DNA from: Pseudomonas sp. ACM7
GTDB taxonomy: Bacteria > Pseudomonadota > Gammaproteobacteria > Pseudomonadales > Pseudomonadaceae
DNA: 64,000 bases
Reading direction: 5' to 3'
Assembly (NCBI RefSeq): GCF_004136015.1
Contig: NZ_CP024866.1
Location: 3,414,860 to 3,478,859, forward strand
This document shows positions 9,712-17,462 of this stretch, piece after piece. A model generated the notes under the pieces. It saw only the letters and a list, made by a program, of their open reading frames with translations. It was not told the origin of the DNA and searched no databases. The position numbers were made by a program, and so were the translations under genes. Each line of letters opens with the position of its first letter. Positions within the stretch are counted from its first letter, which is position 1.

Positions 9712-10821
9712 ATGACCCCAGCAAGCCGCAAGAAACTGGTGGTCGCCCACTCCGTGCGCCCCGAGGCTCCGTTGCACGAAGTGGAAACCAATCGTGCGCT
9801 GGCCCGTTGGCTGGCACAGATCCTGGGGCTTAAATACGGCGGCAGTTACGACCCCGAACTGCACAACGGTCGAGACCTTTATCTGTTGCCGACCCAGACG
9901 CTTGTTGGCGTCGCTGCCGCCCGGCAATTGGGCGTCAAGGGGCCGGAGGATTTATGGGGCGGTTACGTCGACCATGATTTCATCTGTACCAAAGCCATCA
10001 GTCACGGGCTGCGCAACAAAGATGCTCACGCACCGGAAGGCTGGTCACCGTTGTTTTCCGAACGGGTGCGCAGCGTGGTGCTCGACGGCCTCAGTGTTTT
10101 TTCCATGGCCGATGCGCGTCCTGCGGCGGAGCATCTGCTCTACAGCGGCCCGATCCGCATCAAGCCGATTCATGCCTGCGCCGGACGCGGTCAGGAAGTG
10201 ATCAAAAGCCTCGACCAGTTCGATGCCATCCTCGCCAGACCCGAGGCCAATGCGCTGTTCACCGAAGGTGTGGTGCTGGAGCAGGACCTGGACAACGTGA
10301 TCACCCACAGCGTCGGTCAGAGCTTTATCGGCGACACGGTGCTGAGTTATTGCGGTGATCAATACTTGACCGAAGACGGTCAGGGCGAGCAGGTTTATGG
10401 AGGGTCCAACCTGCTGGTGGTGCGGGGTCACTACGATGATCTGCTCGAACTGGAACTGCCGGACGATGTGCGGCTGGCGATCCGCCAGGCGCAATTGTTC
10501 GACCGCGCCGCGGATGAGGCTTATCCCGGTTTCTACGCCTCGCGGCGCAACTACGACATTGCCCAAGGTGTCGACAGTAATGGCAAGCAGCGCAGCGGTG
10601 TGCTCGAGCAGTCCTGGCGGATGGGCGGTGCCAGCAGCGCCGAAGTTGCCGCCTTGCAAAGCTTCGTCAACGACTCCGGGATGCGCGCGATTCGCGTGTC
10701 GTCGGTCGAGACCTACATCGACCAGCCGCTGCCGGCGGACGCCATCGAGGTGTATCGCGGGCCGGCGCAAAACAGTGACTTTCTTCTCAAGTACGTAACG
10801 GTTAAATCCTATGACGGCTAG
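9712..10821 (+). CDS. DUF3182 family protein (ATP-grasp-like)
   Basis: This is a 369-residue cytoplasmic protein of the DUF3182 family, which has no established function. Its layout is reminiscent of ATP-grasp enzymes: an early NRALARWLAQ segment, a nucleotide-contact-like segment IRIKPIHACAGRGQEVIKS near residue 150, then VVLEQDLDNVITHSVGQ and a late block of conserved Arg and Tyr residues (YPGFYASRRNYDIAQG). It has no signal peptide or membrane segment. Its 3' end overlaps the next gene by 11 nt, which implies translational coupling with the alpha/beta hydrolase. The ATP-grasp relationship is inferred from pattern only. Confidence 0.8.
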   Translation: MTPASRKKLVVAHSVRPEAPLHEVETNRALARWLAQILGLKYGGSYDPELHNGRDLYLLPTQTLVGVAAARQLGVKGPEDLWGGYVDHDFICTKAISHGLRNKDAHAPEGWSPLFSERVRSVVLDGLSVFSMADARPAAEHLLYSGPIRIKPIHACAGRGQEVIKSLDQFDAILARPEANALFTEGVVLEQDLDNVITHSVGQSFIGDTVLSYCGDQYLTEDGQGEQVYGGSNLLVVRGHYDDLLELELPDDVRLAIRQAQLFDRAADEAYPGFYASRRNYDIAQGVDSNGKQRSGVLEQSWRMGGASSAEVAALQSFVNDSGMRAIRVSSVETYIDQPLPADAIEVYRGPAQNSDFLLKYVTVKSYDG

Positions 10822-11569
10822 AAGCGAAACCATTCAGATCGACATCGACGATGAGCAGATGGTCGGGACTTTTCTCAGTCCAAAATCGAAAGTACCCGGC
10901 GTGCTCTTTGTGCACGGTTGGGGCGGCAGTCAGGAGCGAGACCTGGAGCGGGCCAAAGGCATAGCCGGTTTGGGTTGCGTGTGCCTGACGTTCGACTTGC
11001 GCGGGCACACCGGCGGGGCCGGAATTGCGCTGAATCGAGTCACGCGCGAAGACAACCTGCGCGACTTGCTGGCGGCGTATGACCGCTTGCTCGCGCACCC
11101 GGCGCTCGATACATCGGCGATTGCCGTGGTCGGCACCAGTTATGGCGGTTACCTGGCCTCGATCCTGACGTCATTGCGTCCGGTGCGCTGGCTGGCGCTG
11201 CGGGTGCCGGCGCTGTATCGCGATGATCAATGGCACACGCCAAAACGTGACCTGGACAAGCTCGATTTACGTGATTACCGCAGCACGTTAGTCCGCGCCG
11301 AGAGCAATCGTGCGCTGCATGCCTGTTCGCAATTTACCGGGGATGTGCTGCTGGTGGAGTCCGAGACCGACGACCATGTGCCCCACTCAACCATCATGAG
11401 TTACCGCGCTGCGTGTCAGCAGACCCACTCGCTGACCCACCGGATTATCGACGGCGCCGATCACGCCTTGAGCGAACCTGTTTCGCAACAGGCATACACC
11501 TCGATCCTGGTGGGCTGGATCACCGAGATGGTAGTGGGCGAGCGGTTGAGCATTATCCAATCAACCTGA
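10811..11569 (+). CDS. Alpha/beta hydrolase
   Basis: This is a 252-residue serine hydrolase of the alpha/beta fold. The oxyanion region FVHGWGGSQ lies near residue 37, and the nucleophile elbow GTSYGGYLAS has Ser near residue 110. An acid-residue strand VESETDDHVPH and the catalytic His in DGADHALSE are also visible. No signal peptide is seen, so it is probably cytoplasmic. The ATG lies inside the end of the DUF3182 gene, so the two products are probably made together. The substrate is unknown; families like this include peptidases, acyl esterases and dienelactone hydrolases. Confidence 0.85.
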   Translation: MTARSETIQIDIDDEQMVGTFLSPKSKVPGVLFVHGWGGSQERDLERAKGIAGLGCVCLTFDLRGHTGGAGIALNRVTREDNLRDLLAAYDRLLAHPALDTSAIAVVGTSYGGYLASILTSLRPVRWLALRVPALYRDDQWHTPKRDLDKLDLRDYRSTLVRAESNRALHACSQFTGDVLLVESETDDHVPHSTIMSYRAACQQTHSLTHRIIDGADHALSEPVSQQAYTSILVGWITEMVVGERLSIIQST

Positions 11570-11591
11570 GACCTGTGGTGTTCTTGCGATC

Positions 11592-11664
11592 AATCGCGAG
11601 CAAGCTCGCTCCCACACTCGACCTGTGTTCGCAGGACTAATGTGGGAGCGAGCTTGCTCGCGAT
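11592..11664. repeat. REP pair, family A, between convergent genes
   Basis: Inverted copies of ATCGCGAGCAAGCTCGCTCCCAC, about 25 nt apart, lie between the hydrolase stop and the ybhN-like stop. They may act as a transcription barrier, as no other terminator is visible here. Confidence 0.92.
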
Positions 11665-11685
11665 GACGGCCTCACAAACACCAGA

Positions 11686-12672
11686 TCACTTGGGCTTTTT
11701 CGCGATCCGCAACGACTTGGCCTTGGCTTCCACGATCAGGTACATCACCAGGGTAATCAGTAGCGGCAAGATGAAATAGATCGCCCGATAGGCCAGCAAT
11801 CCGGCCACCAGGCTCCCTCGGGACACTTCATGTTGCAGCAGCGCCACGAACACCGCTTCCAGCACGCCAAGCCCGGCCGGAATGTGCGTGATGACCCCGG
11901 CAATCGCGCTGATCAGCAACACCCCGAGCACCAGCGGGTAATCCAGCTTGCTCGGCAGCAAGGTGAAAATCACCGCCGCCATCAGCGACCAATTCAGCGC
12001 CCCGAGGGCCAGTTGCAGCACCGCCATGCGCAGGGACGGCAGGTTGATTTCCACCCCGCGTATCGCCCACTCCCGCCGCTTGGAAAACTGACACGCTGCC
12101 AGATACCCCGCACTCACCAGCAGCAACAACACACCCACACCTTGCAAGGCGCCGCTGCTCAGCTTCCAGCCTGGCGGCATTCGCACCAATCCGCTGCTGA
12201 ACACTGCACCGGCAATCACCATGTAACCAAACCAGTTTGTCGCGAGACTCAACCCGAGAATTTTCGCGATGTTGCCCTTGCTCACCCCGAGTCGCGAATA
12301 CAGCCGATAACGCATGGCAATACCGCCGACCCAAGCGCTCAGATTGAGATTGAAGGCATAGCTGATAATCCCCACCGGCAGGATCTGCTTCCACGTCAGG
12401 TTCTGGCGAATGTAGGTACGGCCGATCAGGTCGAAGCAGGCGTAAACCAGAAAACTCACCAAGGTCAGACCGGACGCGATGATCAGCGTGCGCACCTTGA
12501 AATCTGCGAGGTTGTCGAATACTTCATCCCATTCGATGCGCTGGGCAAGCATCGTGAACAGCACGATCAGCGCCAGGAAAAACAGCATTGTCAGCGGCCG
12601 TTTCCAGCGGCTCCAGCGGGATTTGGTCGGGTTGTCGGCGAGGGTCGCCGGTTGTGTATCAGAGTGGCTCAT
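11686..12672 (-). CDS. YbhN-like integral membrane protein (LPG synthase TM-domain family)
   Basis: This is a 328-residue inner-membrane protein with about eight hydrophobic segments after a short basic cytoplasmic N-terminus. Its family (UPF0104, lysylphosphatidylglycerol synthase TM region) resembles the flippase part of MprF but lacks the synthase domain. Characteristic stretches are LNLSAWVGGIAMRYRLYSRLGVS and ITHIPAGLGVLEAVFVALL. The start codon overlaps the clsB stop (TGATG). The same neighbours occur in E. coli as ybhP-clsB-ybhN, so a role in handling phospholipids made or used by ClsB is likely but not proven. Confidence 0.88.
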   Translation of the reverse strand: MSHSDTQPATLADNPTKSRWSRWKRPLTMLFFLALIVLFTMLAQRIEWDEVFDNLADFKVRTLIIASGLTLVSFLVYACFDLIGRTYIRQNLTWKQILPVGIISYAFNLNLSAWVGGIAMRYRLYSRLGVSKGNIAKILGLSLATNWFGYMVIAGAVFSSGLVRMPPGWKLSSGALQGVGVLLLLVSAGYLAACQFSKRREWAIRGVEINLPSLRMAVLQLALGALNWSLMAAVIFTLLPSKLDYPLVLGVLLISAIAGVITHIPAGLGVLEAVFVALLQHEVSRGSLVAGLLAYRAIYFILPLLITLVMYLIVEAKAKSLRIAKKPK

Positions 12673-13955
12673 CAGGTGTCACTCCCGGCGGAATGGGAAA
12701 AAGGTTTCAGGCGCGGTTTATGCGCCGGCAGCCAACCGGCCCAGGCCGGGAATTGCGCCAAGAAGTGAAACACCAGAAAGCCGACGGTCATGTGCCAGAC
12801 CCGTCCACGCGGGGTTTTGTCGACCGACATGACCTTGCAATGGTTGTTACTCAGGTCTTCGAGGCGCTTGAACAGGTCGCGGTTGAAGGCGCGATCGCGG
12901 ATCAACACATTGGCTTCCAGGTTCAAGGACAGGCTCAACGGGTCGAGGTTGCTCGAACCGACCGTGCTCCAATCCTCATCCACCAGCGCGACTTTGCCGT
13001 GCAGCGGACGGTCGCAATATTCGTAAATCTGCACGCCGGATTTGAGCAGGTAGTCATAGGTCATCCGTGCGGCGAGTTTGGCCGCCAGCATATCGGGTTG
13101 ACCTTGCAGGATCAGTCGCACATCGACGCCACGGTGCGCCGCGTTGCGGATCTCGCGCAGCAGGCGATAGCCCGGAAAGAAGTAGGCATTAGCGATCACC
13201 ACTCGGCGCTGGGCACTGCGCAGCACCTGTCGGTAAACCTCTTCGATGTCAGTCGGATGCTCGCCGTTGTCGCGGTACACCAGGCGAACCTGGCCGTCAT
13301 GATCGGTGAACGCCAGTTCCGAGCGCCGTTGCCTGCGTCGTTGCCACCAGTATTTGGCGCGAGCCGGGCGACCGCATTGCAGCAAGGCGAAGTGATGGAT
13401 GTCGGCCACCGCCGGGCCTTGCACTTCAACGGAATAATCCTGCTTGGCCTCAGGGCCGAAGTCAGCCAGATGGTCGGCAGAAAAGTTGATGCCGCCGATG
13501 AACGCAATCGTGCCGTCGACCACCACGATCTTGCGGTGCAGGCGGCGGAACCAGTTGGTGCGGATGCCGAGATGTTTGGGCGCGGGGTCGAAAATCTGGA
13601 TGCGCACGCCGGCCTCACTCAGGGCGGTGAGGTATCCCGTGCTCAGTTCACCGCAGCCAAAGCCATCGAGACTGGCGGTGATTCGCACGCCGCGTTGAGC
13701 GGCGGCGATCAGTACTTCCTGCAGCTCTTCACCGACCTTATCCTCAAACACAATGAAGGTTTCCAGCAGGATTTCAGTCTTCGCCTGACGTATGGCCTCG
13801 AACACCCGAGGGAAATACGCTTCGCCGTTTTCCAGCAGCTCTACGCGGTTGTTGCCTTGCCAGCCATATTCGACGTCGACCACCCCCGGCTCACGAATCG
13901 CCGGGGTCGTGGATAAGTGCTCCACATGGGTTTTATCCATCGATGGGCTGCTCAT
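12672..13955 (-). CDS. clsB: Cardiolipin synthase ClsB
   Basis: This is a 427-residue phospholipase-D-type enzyme that joins phosphatidyl groups to make cardiolipin. Both HKD motifs are present: [16 protein letters not shown] near residue 140 and [18 protein letters not shown] near residue 325, each followed by the asparagine found in this family. A hydrophobic segment near the C-terminus ([21 protein letters not shown]) may anchor the protein. It has no long N-terminal membrane region, which fits ClsB rather than ClsA. It overlaps the upstream ybhP-like gene by 4 nt (ATGA) and the downstream ybhN-like gene by 1 nt. Confidence 0.93.
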   Translation of the reverse strand: MSSPSMDKTHVEHLSTTPAIREPGVVDVEYGWQGNNRVELLENGEAYFPRVFEAIRQAKTEILLETFIVFEDKVGEELQEVLIAAAQRGVRITASLDGFGCGELSTGYLTALSEAGVRIQIFDPAPKHLGIRTNWFRRLHRKIVVVDGTIAFIGGINFSADHLADFGPEAKQDYSVEVQGPAVADIHHFALLQCGRPARAKYWWQRRRQRRSELAFTDHDGQVRLVYRDNGEHPTDIEEVYRQVLRSAQRRVVIANAYFFPGYRLLREIRNAAHRGVDVRLILQGQPDMLAAKLAARMTYDYLLKSGVQIYEYCDRPLHGKVALVDEDWSTVGSSNLDPLSLSLNLEANVLIRDRAFNRDLFKRLEDLSNNHCKVMSVDKTPRGRVWHMTVGFLVFHFLAQFPAWAGWLPAHKPRLKPFSHSAGSDT

Positions 13956-14749
13956 AGCTCGATCTCCACCGATAGTGGTGCATGGTCGGAAAGGTGTGAC
14001 CAGGGTCGCGCGGCCAGCACTTGCGGCTGACTGGCCTTGAGGTTGCGCACGTAGATGCGGTCGAGGCGCAGCGCTGGCAAGCGCGCTGGAAAACTGCGCG
14101 CTGGTTTGCCGTGGAGTTCGGCGAAAACCTCCCGCAGACCGCAGGGTTTGAGCAGTGCGTCGGCGCGCTGGCGCCAGTCGTTGAAGTCACCGGCAACGAT
14201 CACCGGGGCATCGCTGGGCAGTTCTTCGAGGCACTGGGCCAACAACTTGAGTTGTTCGGTCCGGTGGGTTTCGCGAAGACCCAGATGCACACAAATGGCA
14301 TGCACTTCCTGGCCGTCACCGGGCAGGCGCAGCACGCAATGCAGGATGCCGCGGCTCTCGTGACCGCTGATGGAAACGTCGAGGTTGTCGTGGCGAATGA
14401 TCTGGAATTTCGACAGCAGCGCATTGCCGTGATCGCCCGCTGGATAGACCGCATTGCGTCCATAGGCGAACTGCGGCCACAGGGTGTCGGCGAGGAATTC
14501 GTATTGCGGTATCGCCGGCCAATTGCTGTAGCGCTGGGGATGATGCTCGTGGGTGCCGTGGACTTCCTGCAAAAACACCACGTCGGCGGACACGCTGCGC
14601 ACCGCTTCGCGCAATTCGGGCAGGATGAAGCGCCGGTTGAGCGCGGTGAAACCCTTGTGCGTGTTGACCGTCAGCACGGTGAAGCGGCGCACGGCGGTGA
14701 TGATAGTTTGCTGTTCGTCGGTGGTGCCGACCGGTTCGGAAATGCTCAT
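13952..14749 (-). CDS. Endonuclease/exonuclease/phosphatase family protein, YbhP-like
   Basis: This is a 265-residue protein of the metal-dependent exonuclease III/sphingomyelinase fold. Visible landmarks are [16 protein letters not shown], the metal-binding Glu in [10 protein letters not shown], a histidine region CVHLGL, the [10 protein letters not shown] motif, and the final SHLSDHAPL with the catalytic His. Substrates may be nucleic acids or phospholipid headgroups, and its place beside clsB favours a lipid role (inference). It is overlapped by 4 nt on both sides, so it is an internal gene of the DUF72-ybhP-clsB-ybhN operon. Confidence 0.88.
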   Translation of the reverse strand: MSISEPVGTTDEQQTIITAVRRFTVLTVNTHKGFTALNRRFILPELREAVRSVSADVVFLQEVHGTHEHHPQRYSNWPAIPQYEFLADTLWPQFAYGRNAVYPAGDHGNALLSKFQIIRHDNLDVSISGHESRGILHCVLRLPGDGQEVHAICVHLGLRETHRTEQLKLLAQCLEELPSDAPVIVAGDFNDWRQRADALLKPCGLREVFAELHGKPARSFPARLPALRLDRIYVRNLKASQPQVLAARPWSHLSDHAPLSVEIEL

Positions 14750-15672
14750 GACAGCACCCCCTCGGCGGCCAGTTCACCGGGACGGGTGGCGAGGTCTTTA
14801 TCCAGATGAAAGCGCTCCAGCGAGCGGCGGGCATCGAAGGGCGCGCGGACTTTGATGTCGTTGTCGAAGTAGCAAAACACCTCACGGGATTTGCGCGCCT
14901 TGGGCTTCTGCCGGGGCGCGATCAATTGCGGGTCGCTCGGTTGCTGGCCGTGGTACCAGGCTTCGATCCGGTCACCCCAGCGTTTCAGCGCCTCGGGGGT
15001 GTAACCGCTGGCATAGAGTTCTTCGGCACCGTGCAGGCGCAGGTAGACGAAGTCGCTGGTGAGGTCTTCGCGGTACGGCCATTTACCGGCGGTGTCGGCG
15101 ATGACGAGGGCCGCGTTATAGCGTTTGAGCAGGCGGATGAAGGCCGGGTCGACGAAGCTCTCGTTTCTGATTTCTACGGCATGGCGCAAAGGCTTTTTCC
15201 CGTAGGCCTTCAGGCTGGCGTGACCGTTCACGTGCGAATCATGCTGGCGGGCGAGGGCGGCGGCCTCTTCGGTGTTGTGCGGCAACTGCTCCAGAAAGGT
15301 TTCGAACAGCTCGGCATCGAATTTGAAGTTGGGCGGAAATTGCCAGAGGATCGGGCCGAGTTTTTCTTTGAGTTCCAGCACCCCGGACGCAAAGAAATTC
15401 GCCAAGGGTTTATGGACGTCCCGCAGTCGCCTGATGTGGGTGATGAAACGCGGGGCTTTGACGCTGAAAACGAAGCCCCTCGGGGTTTCGGCGTACCACT
15501 GGGCATAACGTTCGGGCCGTTGCAGGGCGTAAAACGATCCATTGATTTCGATGCTGTTGACCGCCCGTGAGGCGAATTGCAATTCGCGCTTGTGGGTCAG
15601 CCCCTTCGGGTAGAAATCCCCCCGCCAGGGCGTGTAGCGCCAGCCTGAAATACCGATGTGGATCGCCGCCAT
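14746..15672 (-). CDS. DUF72 domain protein (YecE-like)
   Basis: This is a 308-residue protein of the DUF72/YecE family, a TIM-barrel-like fold without assigned chemistry. It begins with the family signature [15 protein letters not shown] and has [38 protein letters not shown] and VYLRLHG at the expected intervals, and it ends with [15 protein letters not shown]. It is the first gene of a four-gene operon with 4-nt overlaps. Its functional link to cardiolipin synthesis is unknown. Confidence 0.88.
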   Translation of the reverse strand: MAAIHIGISGWRYTPWRGDFYPKGLTHKRELQFASRAVNSIEINGSFYALQRPERYAQWYAETPRGFVFSVKAPRFITHIRRLRDVHKPLANFFASGVLELKEKLGPILWQFPPNFKFDAELFETFLEQLPHNTEEAAALARQHDSHVNGHASLKAYGKKPLRHAVEIRNESFVDPAFIRLLKRYNAALVIADTAGKWPYREDLTSDFVYLRLHGAEELYASGYTPEALKRWGDRIEAWYHGQQPSDPQLIAPRQKPKARKSREVFCYFDNDIKVRAPFDARRSLERFHLDKDLATRPGELAAEGVLS

Positions 15673-15785
15673 GTCGCCTCCCGTCTAATGGTTCTCGGAC
15701 TGCCCCTGTCTTTTGATGACTGCGAGGCGTGCGAGAAAGTTTCGACGGGACTACGGACGGCATCGACCAAACACCACAGACCAAA

Positions 15786-15874
15786 TGTGGGAGCGGGCTT
15801 GCTCGCGAAGACGGCGGCACATTCAACATGGATGTGACTGACAGACCGCTTTCGCGAGCAAGCCCGCTCCCACA
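15786..15874. repeat. REP pair, family A
   Basis: Inverted copies of GTGGGAGCGGGCTTGCTCGCGAA lie about 40 nt apart. They sit directly behind the stop codon of the minus-strand MFS gene (15879) and upstream of the DUF72 gene. Confidence 0.92.
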
Positions 15875-15878
15875 GGGT

Positions 15879-17081
15879 TTAGTGACCGGCAACAACCTGG
15901 GTCGAGCTCTCTGCATACACCGGGCCCAATCGATCAAGACGACCGCTCCACGCGGTCAGGGTTAACGCGACCAACACCACCAGACCGCCAATCCAAGCGG
16001 TGTGGATCAGGCCCATGTGAGCAACGATCAAGCCACCGCCCCATGCGCCACCGGCGATGCCGAGGTTGAACGCGGCAATGTTCAGGCCCGACGCCACGTC
16101 CACCGCATGCGGCGTGTGGTGTTCGGCCTGCCGCACCACGTAAACCTGCAAGCCCGGCACGTTGCCGAAGGCAACCGCGCCCCAGACCAGCACGGTGGCC
16201 AGGGCCATCCATGGGTTGCCGGCGGTAAAGGTCAGTACGAATAACACCGCCGCGAGCAGGGCGAAGATGATTTTCAGGGCGCTGATCGGGCCGCGTTTGT
16301 CTGCCAGTTTGCCGCCCCAGAGGTTACCGACGGCCACCGAGATGCCGTAGACCAGCAACACCAGGCTGACGGTGCTGGCGCTGAAGCCGGAAATATCCTG
16401 AAGAATCGGTGCCAGGAAGGTGAACGCGATGAACGAGCCGCCGTAACCGACCGCGGTCATGGCGTACACCAGCAGCAGACGGGGTTGCTTGAGCACCTGC
16501 AATTGCTGCAACAGTGAAGCCGGTTTGCTGTGGGCAATGTCTTTCGGCACGTAAAGCAGGCTGCCGATGAACGCGATCACACCCAGTGCAGACACCGCGA
16601 GGAAGGTTTCACGCCAGCCGAAATGTTGACCAATGAACGTCCCCAGTGGCACGCCGGTGACCAGTGCCACGGTCAGGCCGGTGAACATGATGGCGATCGC
16701 GCTGGCGGCTTTTTCCTTCGGCACGAGGCTGGTGGCGATAGTCGAGCCAATCGAGAAAAACACCCCGTGGGCCAGGCCGGTGACGATCCGTGCAATGATC
16801 AGCGATTCGTAGCTTGGCGCTTTCCAGGCCAGCAGGTTGCCGAGGGTGAACAGCACCATCAGCGACAACAGCAGCATTTTGCGCGGGACTTTACCGGTGA
16901 GGGCGGTCAGCACCGGGGCGCCAATGGCAACGCCCAATGCGTAGAGGCTGACCAGCAGGCCGGCGGACGGCAGGCTGACGCTGAGGTCGGCGCCAATGGT
17001 GGGTAACAGACCAACGATGACGAACTCGGTCGTCCCGATGGCGAAGGCGCTGAGGGTCAGCGCGAGTAAGGCAATGGGCAT
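15879..17081 (-). CDS. MFS transporter, DHA1 drug/sugar efflux type
   Basis: This is a 400-residue, twelve-helix major facilitator of the AraJ/YdhP-like DHA1 group, recognised by FAIGTTEFVIVGLLPTIGADL in helix 1 and the GVPLGTFIGQ motif C typical of exporters. The ATG at 17081 is preceded by CCTCCGGAG, a good ribosome-binding site, and begins directly at helix 1. The 26 extra codons open upstream would add a polar tail not seen in relatives. Likely substrates are small organic molecules. A perfect inverted repeat 81 nt upstream may be its operator. Confidence 0.87.
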   Translation of the reverse strand: MPIALLALTLSAFAIGTTEFVIVGLLPTIGADLSVSLPSAGLLVSLYALGVAIGAPVLTALTGKVPRKMLLLSLMVLFTLGNLLAWKAPSYESLIIARIVTGLAHGVFFSIGSTIATSLVPKEKAASAIAIMFTGLTVALVTGVPLGTFIGQHFGWRETFLAVSALGVIAFIGSLLYVPKDIAHSKPASLLQQLQVLKQPRLLLVYAMTAVGYGGSFIAFTFLAPILQDISGFSASTVSLVLLVYGISVAVGNLWGGKLADKRGPISALKIIFALLAAVLFVLTFTAGNPWMALATVLVWGAVAFGNVPGLQVYVVRQAEHHTPHAVDVASGLNIAAFNLGIAGGAWGGGLIVAHMGLIHTAWIGGLVVLVALTLTAWSGRLDRLGPVYAESSTQVVAGH

Positions 17082-17161
17082 GGCTGCAACTCCGGAGGAT
17101 TGATTGATGGAGCGCAGTGTCCGGGTTTGGGTTGTGTGGAAAAATACAGGGATGGGCATTT

Positions 17162-17186
17162 GATATTTGCGTGTAGATCAAATATC
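17162..17186. promoter_or_regulatory. Inverted repeat upstream of the MFS gene
   Basis: GATATTTG and CAAATATC form perfect 8-bp arms with a 9-bp spacer, 81 nt upstream of the MFS start. The AT-rich dyad stands out in a GC-rich region and resembles a LysR- or TetR-type operator. No regulator gene is adjacent. Confidence 0.5.
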
Positions 17187-17223
17187 GAAAGGGTTAAAGG
17201 TTTTTCAGCTGCAACGCAGACCC

Positions 17224-17356
17224 TGTAGCCGCTGGCGAAGCCTGCGTCCGGCTGCGCAGCAGTCGTGAACCCTGAGTGCACGGTGAATCTGACACACCGC
17301 AGTGTCTGACTTTACGACTGCTGCGCAGCCGGACGCAGGCTTCGCCAGCTGCTACA
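17224..17356. repeat. REP pair, family C
   Basis: GCTGGCGAAGCCTGCGTCCG and its complement, continuing through GGCTGCGCAGCAGTCGT, form arms of about 38 nt around a loop of about 50 nt. With the inverted repeat at 17162 it fills most of the 381-nt gap between the divergent MFS and mechanosensitive channel genes. A second copy of the family is at 26196. Confidence 0.9.
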
Positions 17357-17462
17357 CGGATTGCGTTATGGCCGCATCAGCTGGTTATCTCCCGGCCAAA
17401 ACCGAACTTGCCTACAATTCCCCGATCAGTTCCTTACAGACCCTTTCGCAGGAGCGCCGCGT

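Noticed and set aside
12588..13916. 442-codon plus-strand frame opposite clsB
   Set aside because: ClsB with two HKD motifs is encoded on the other strand, so this is a shadow.
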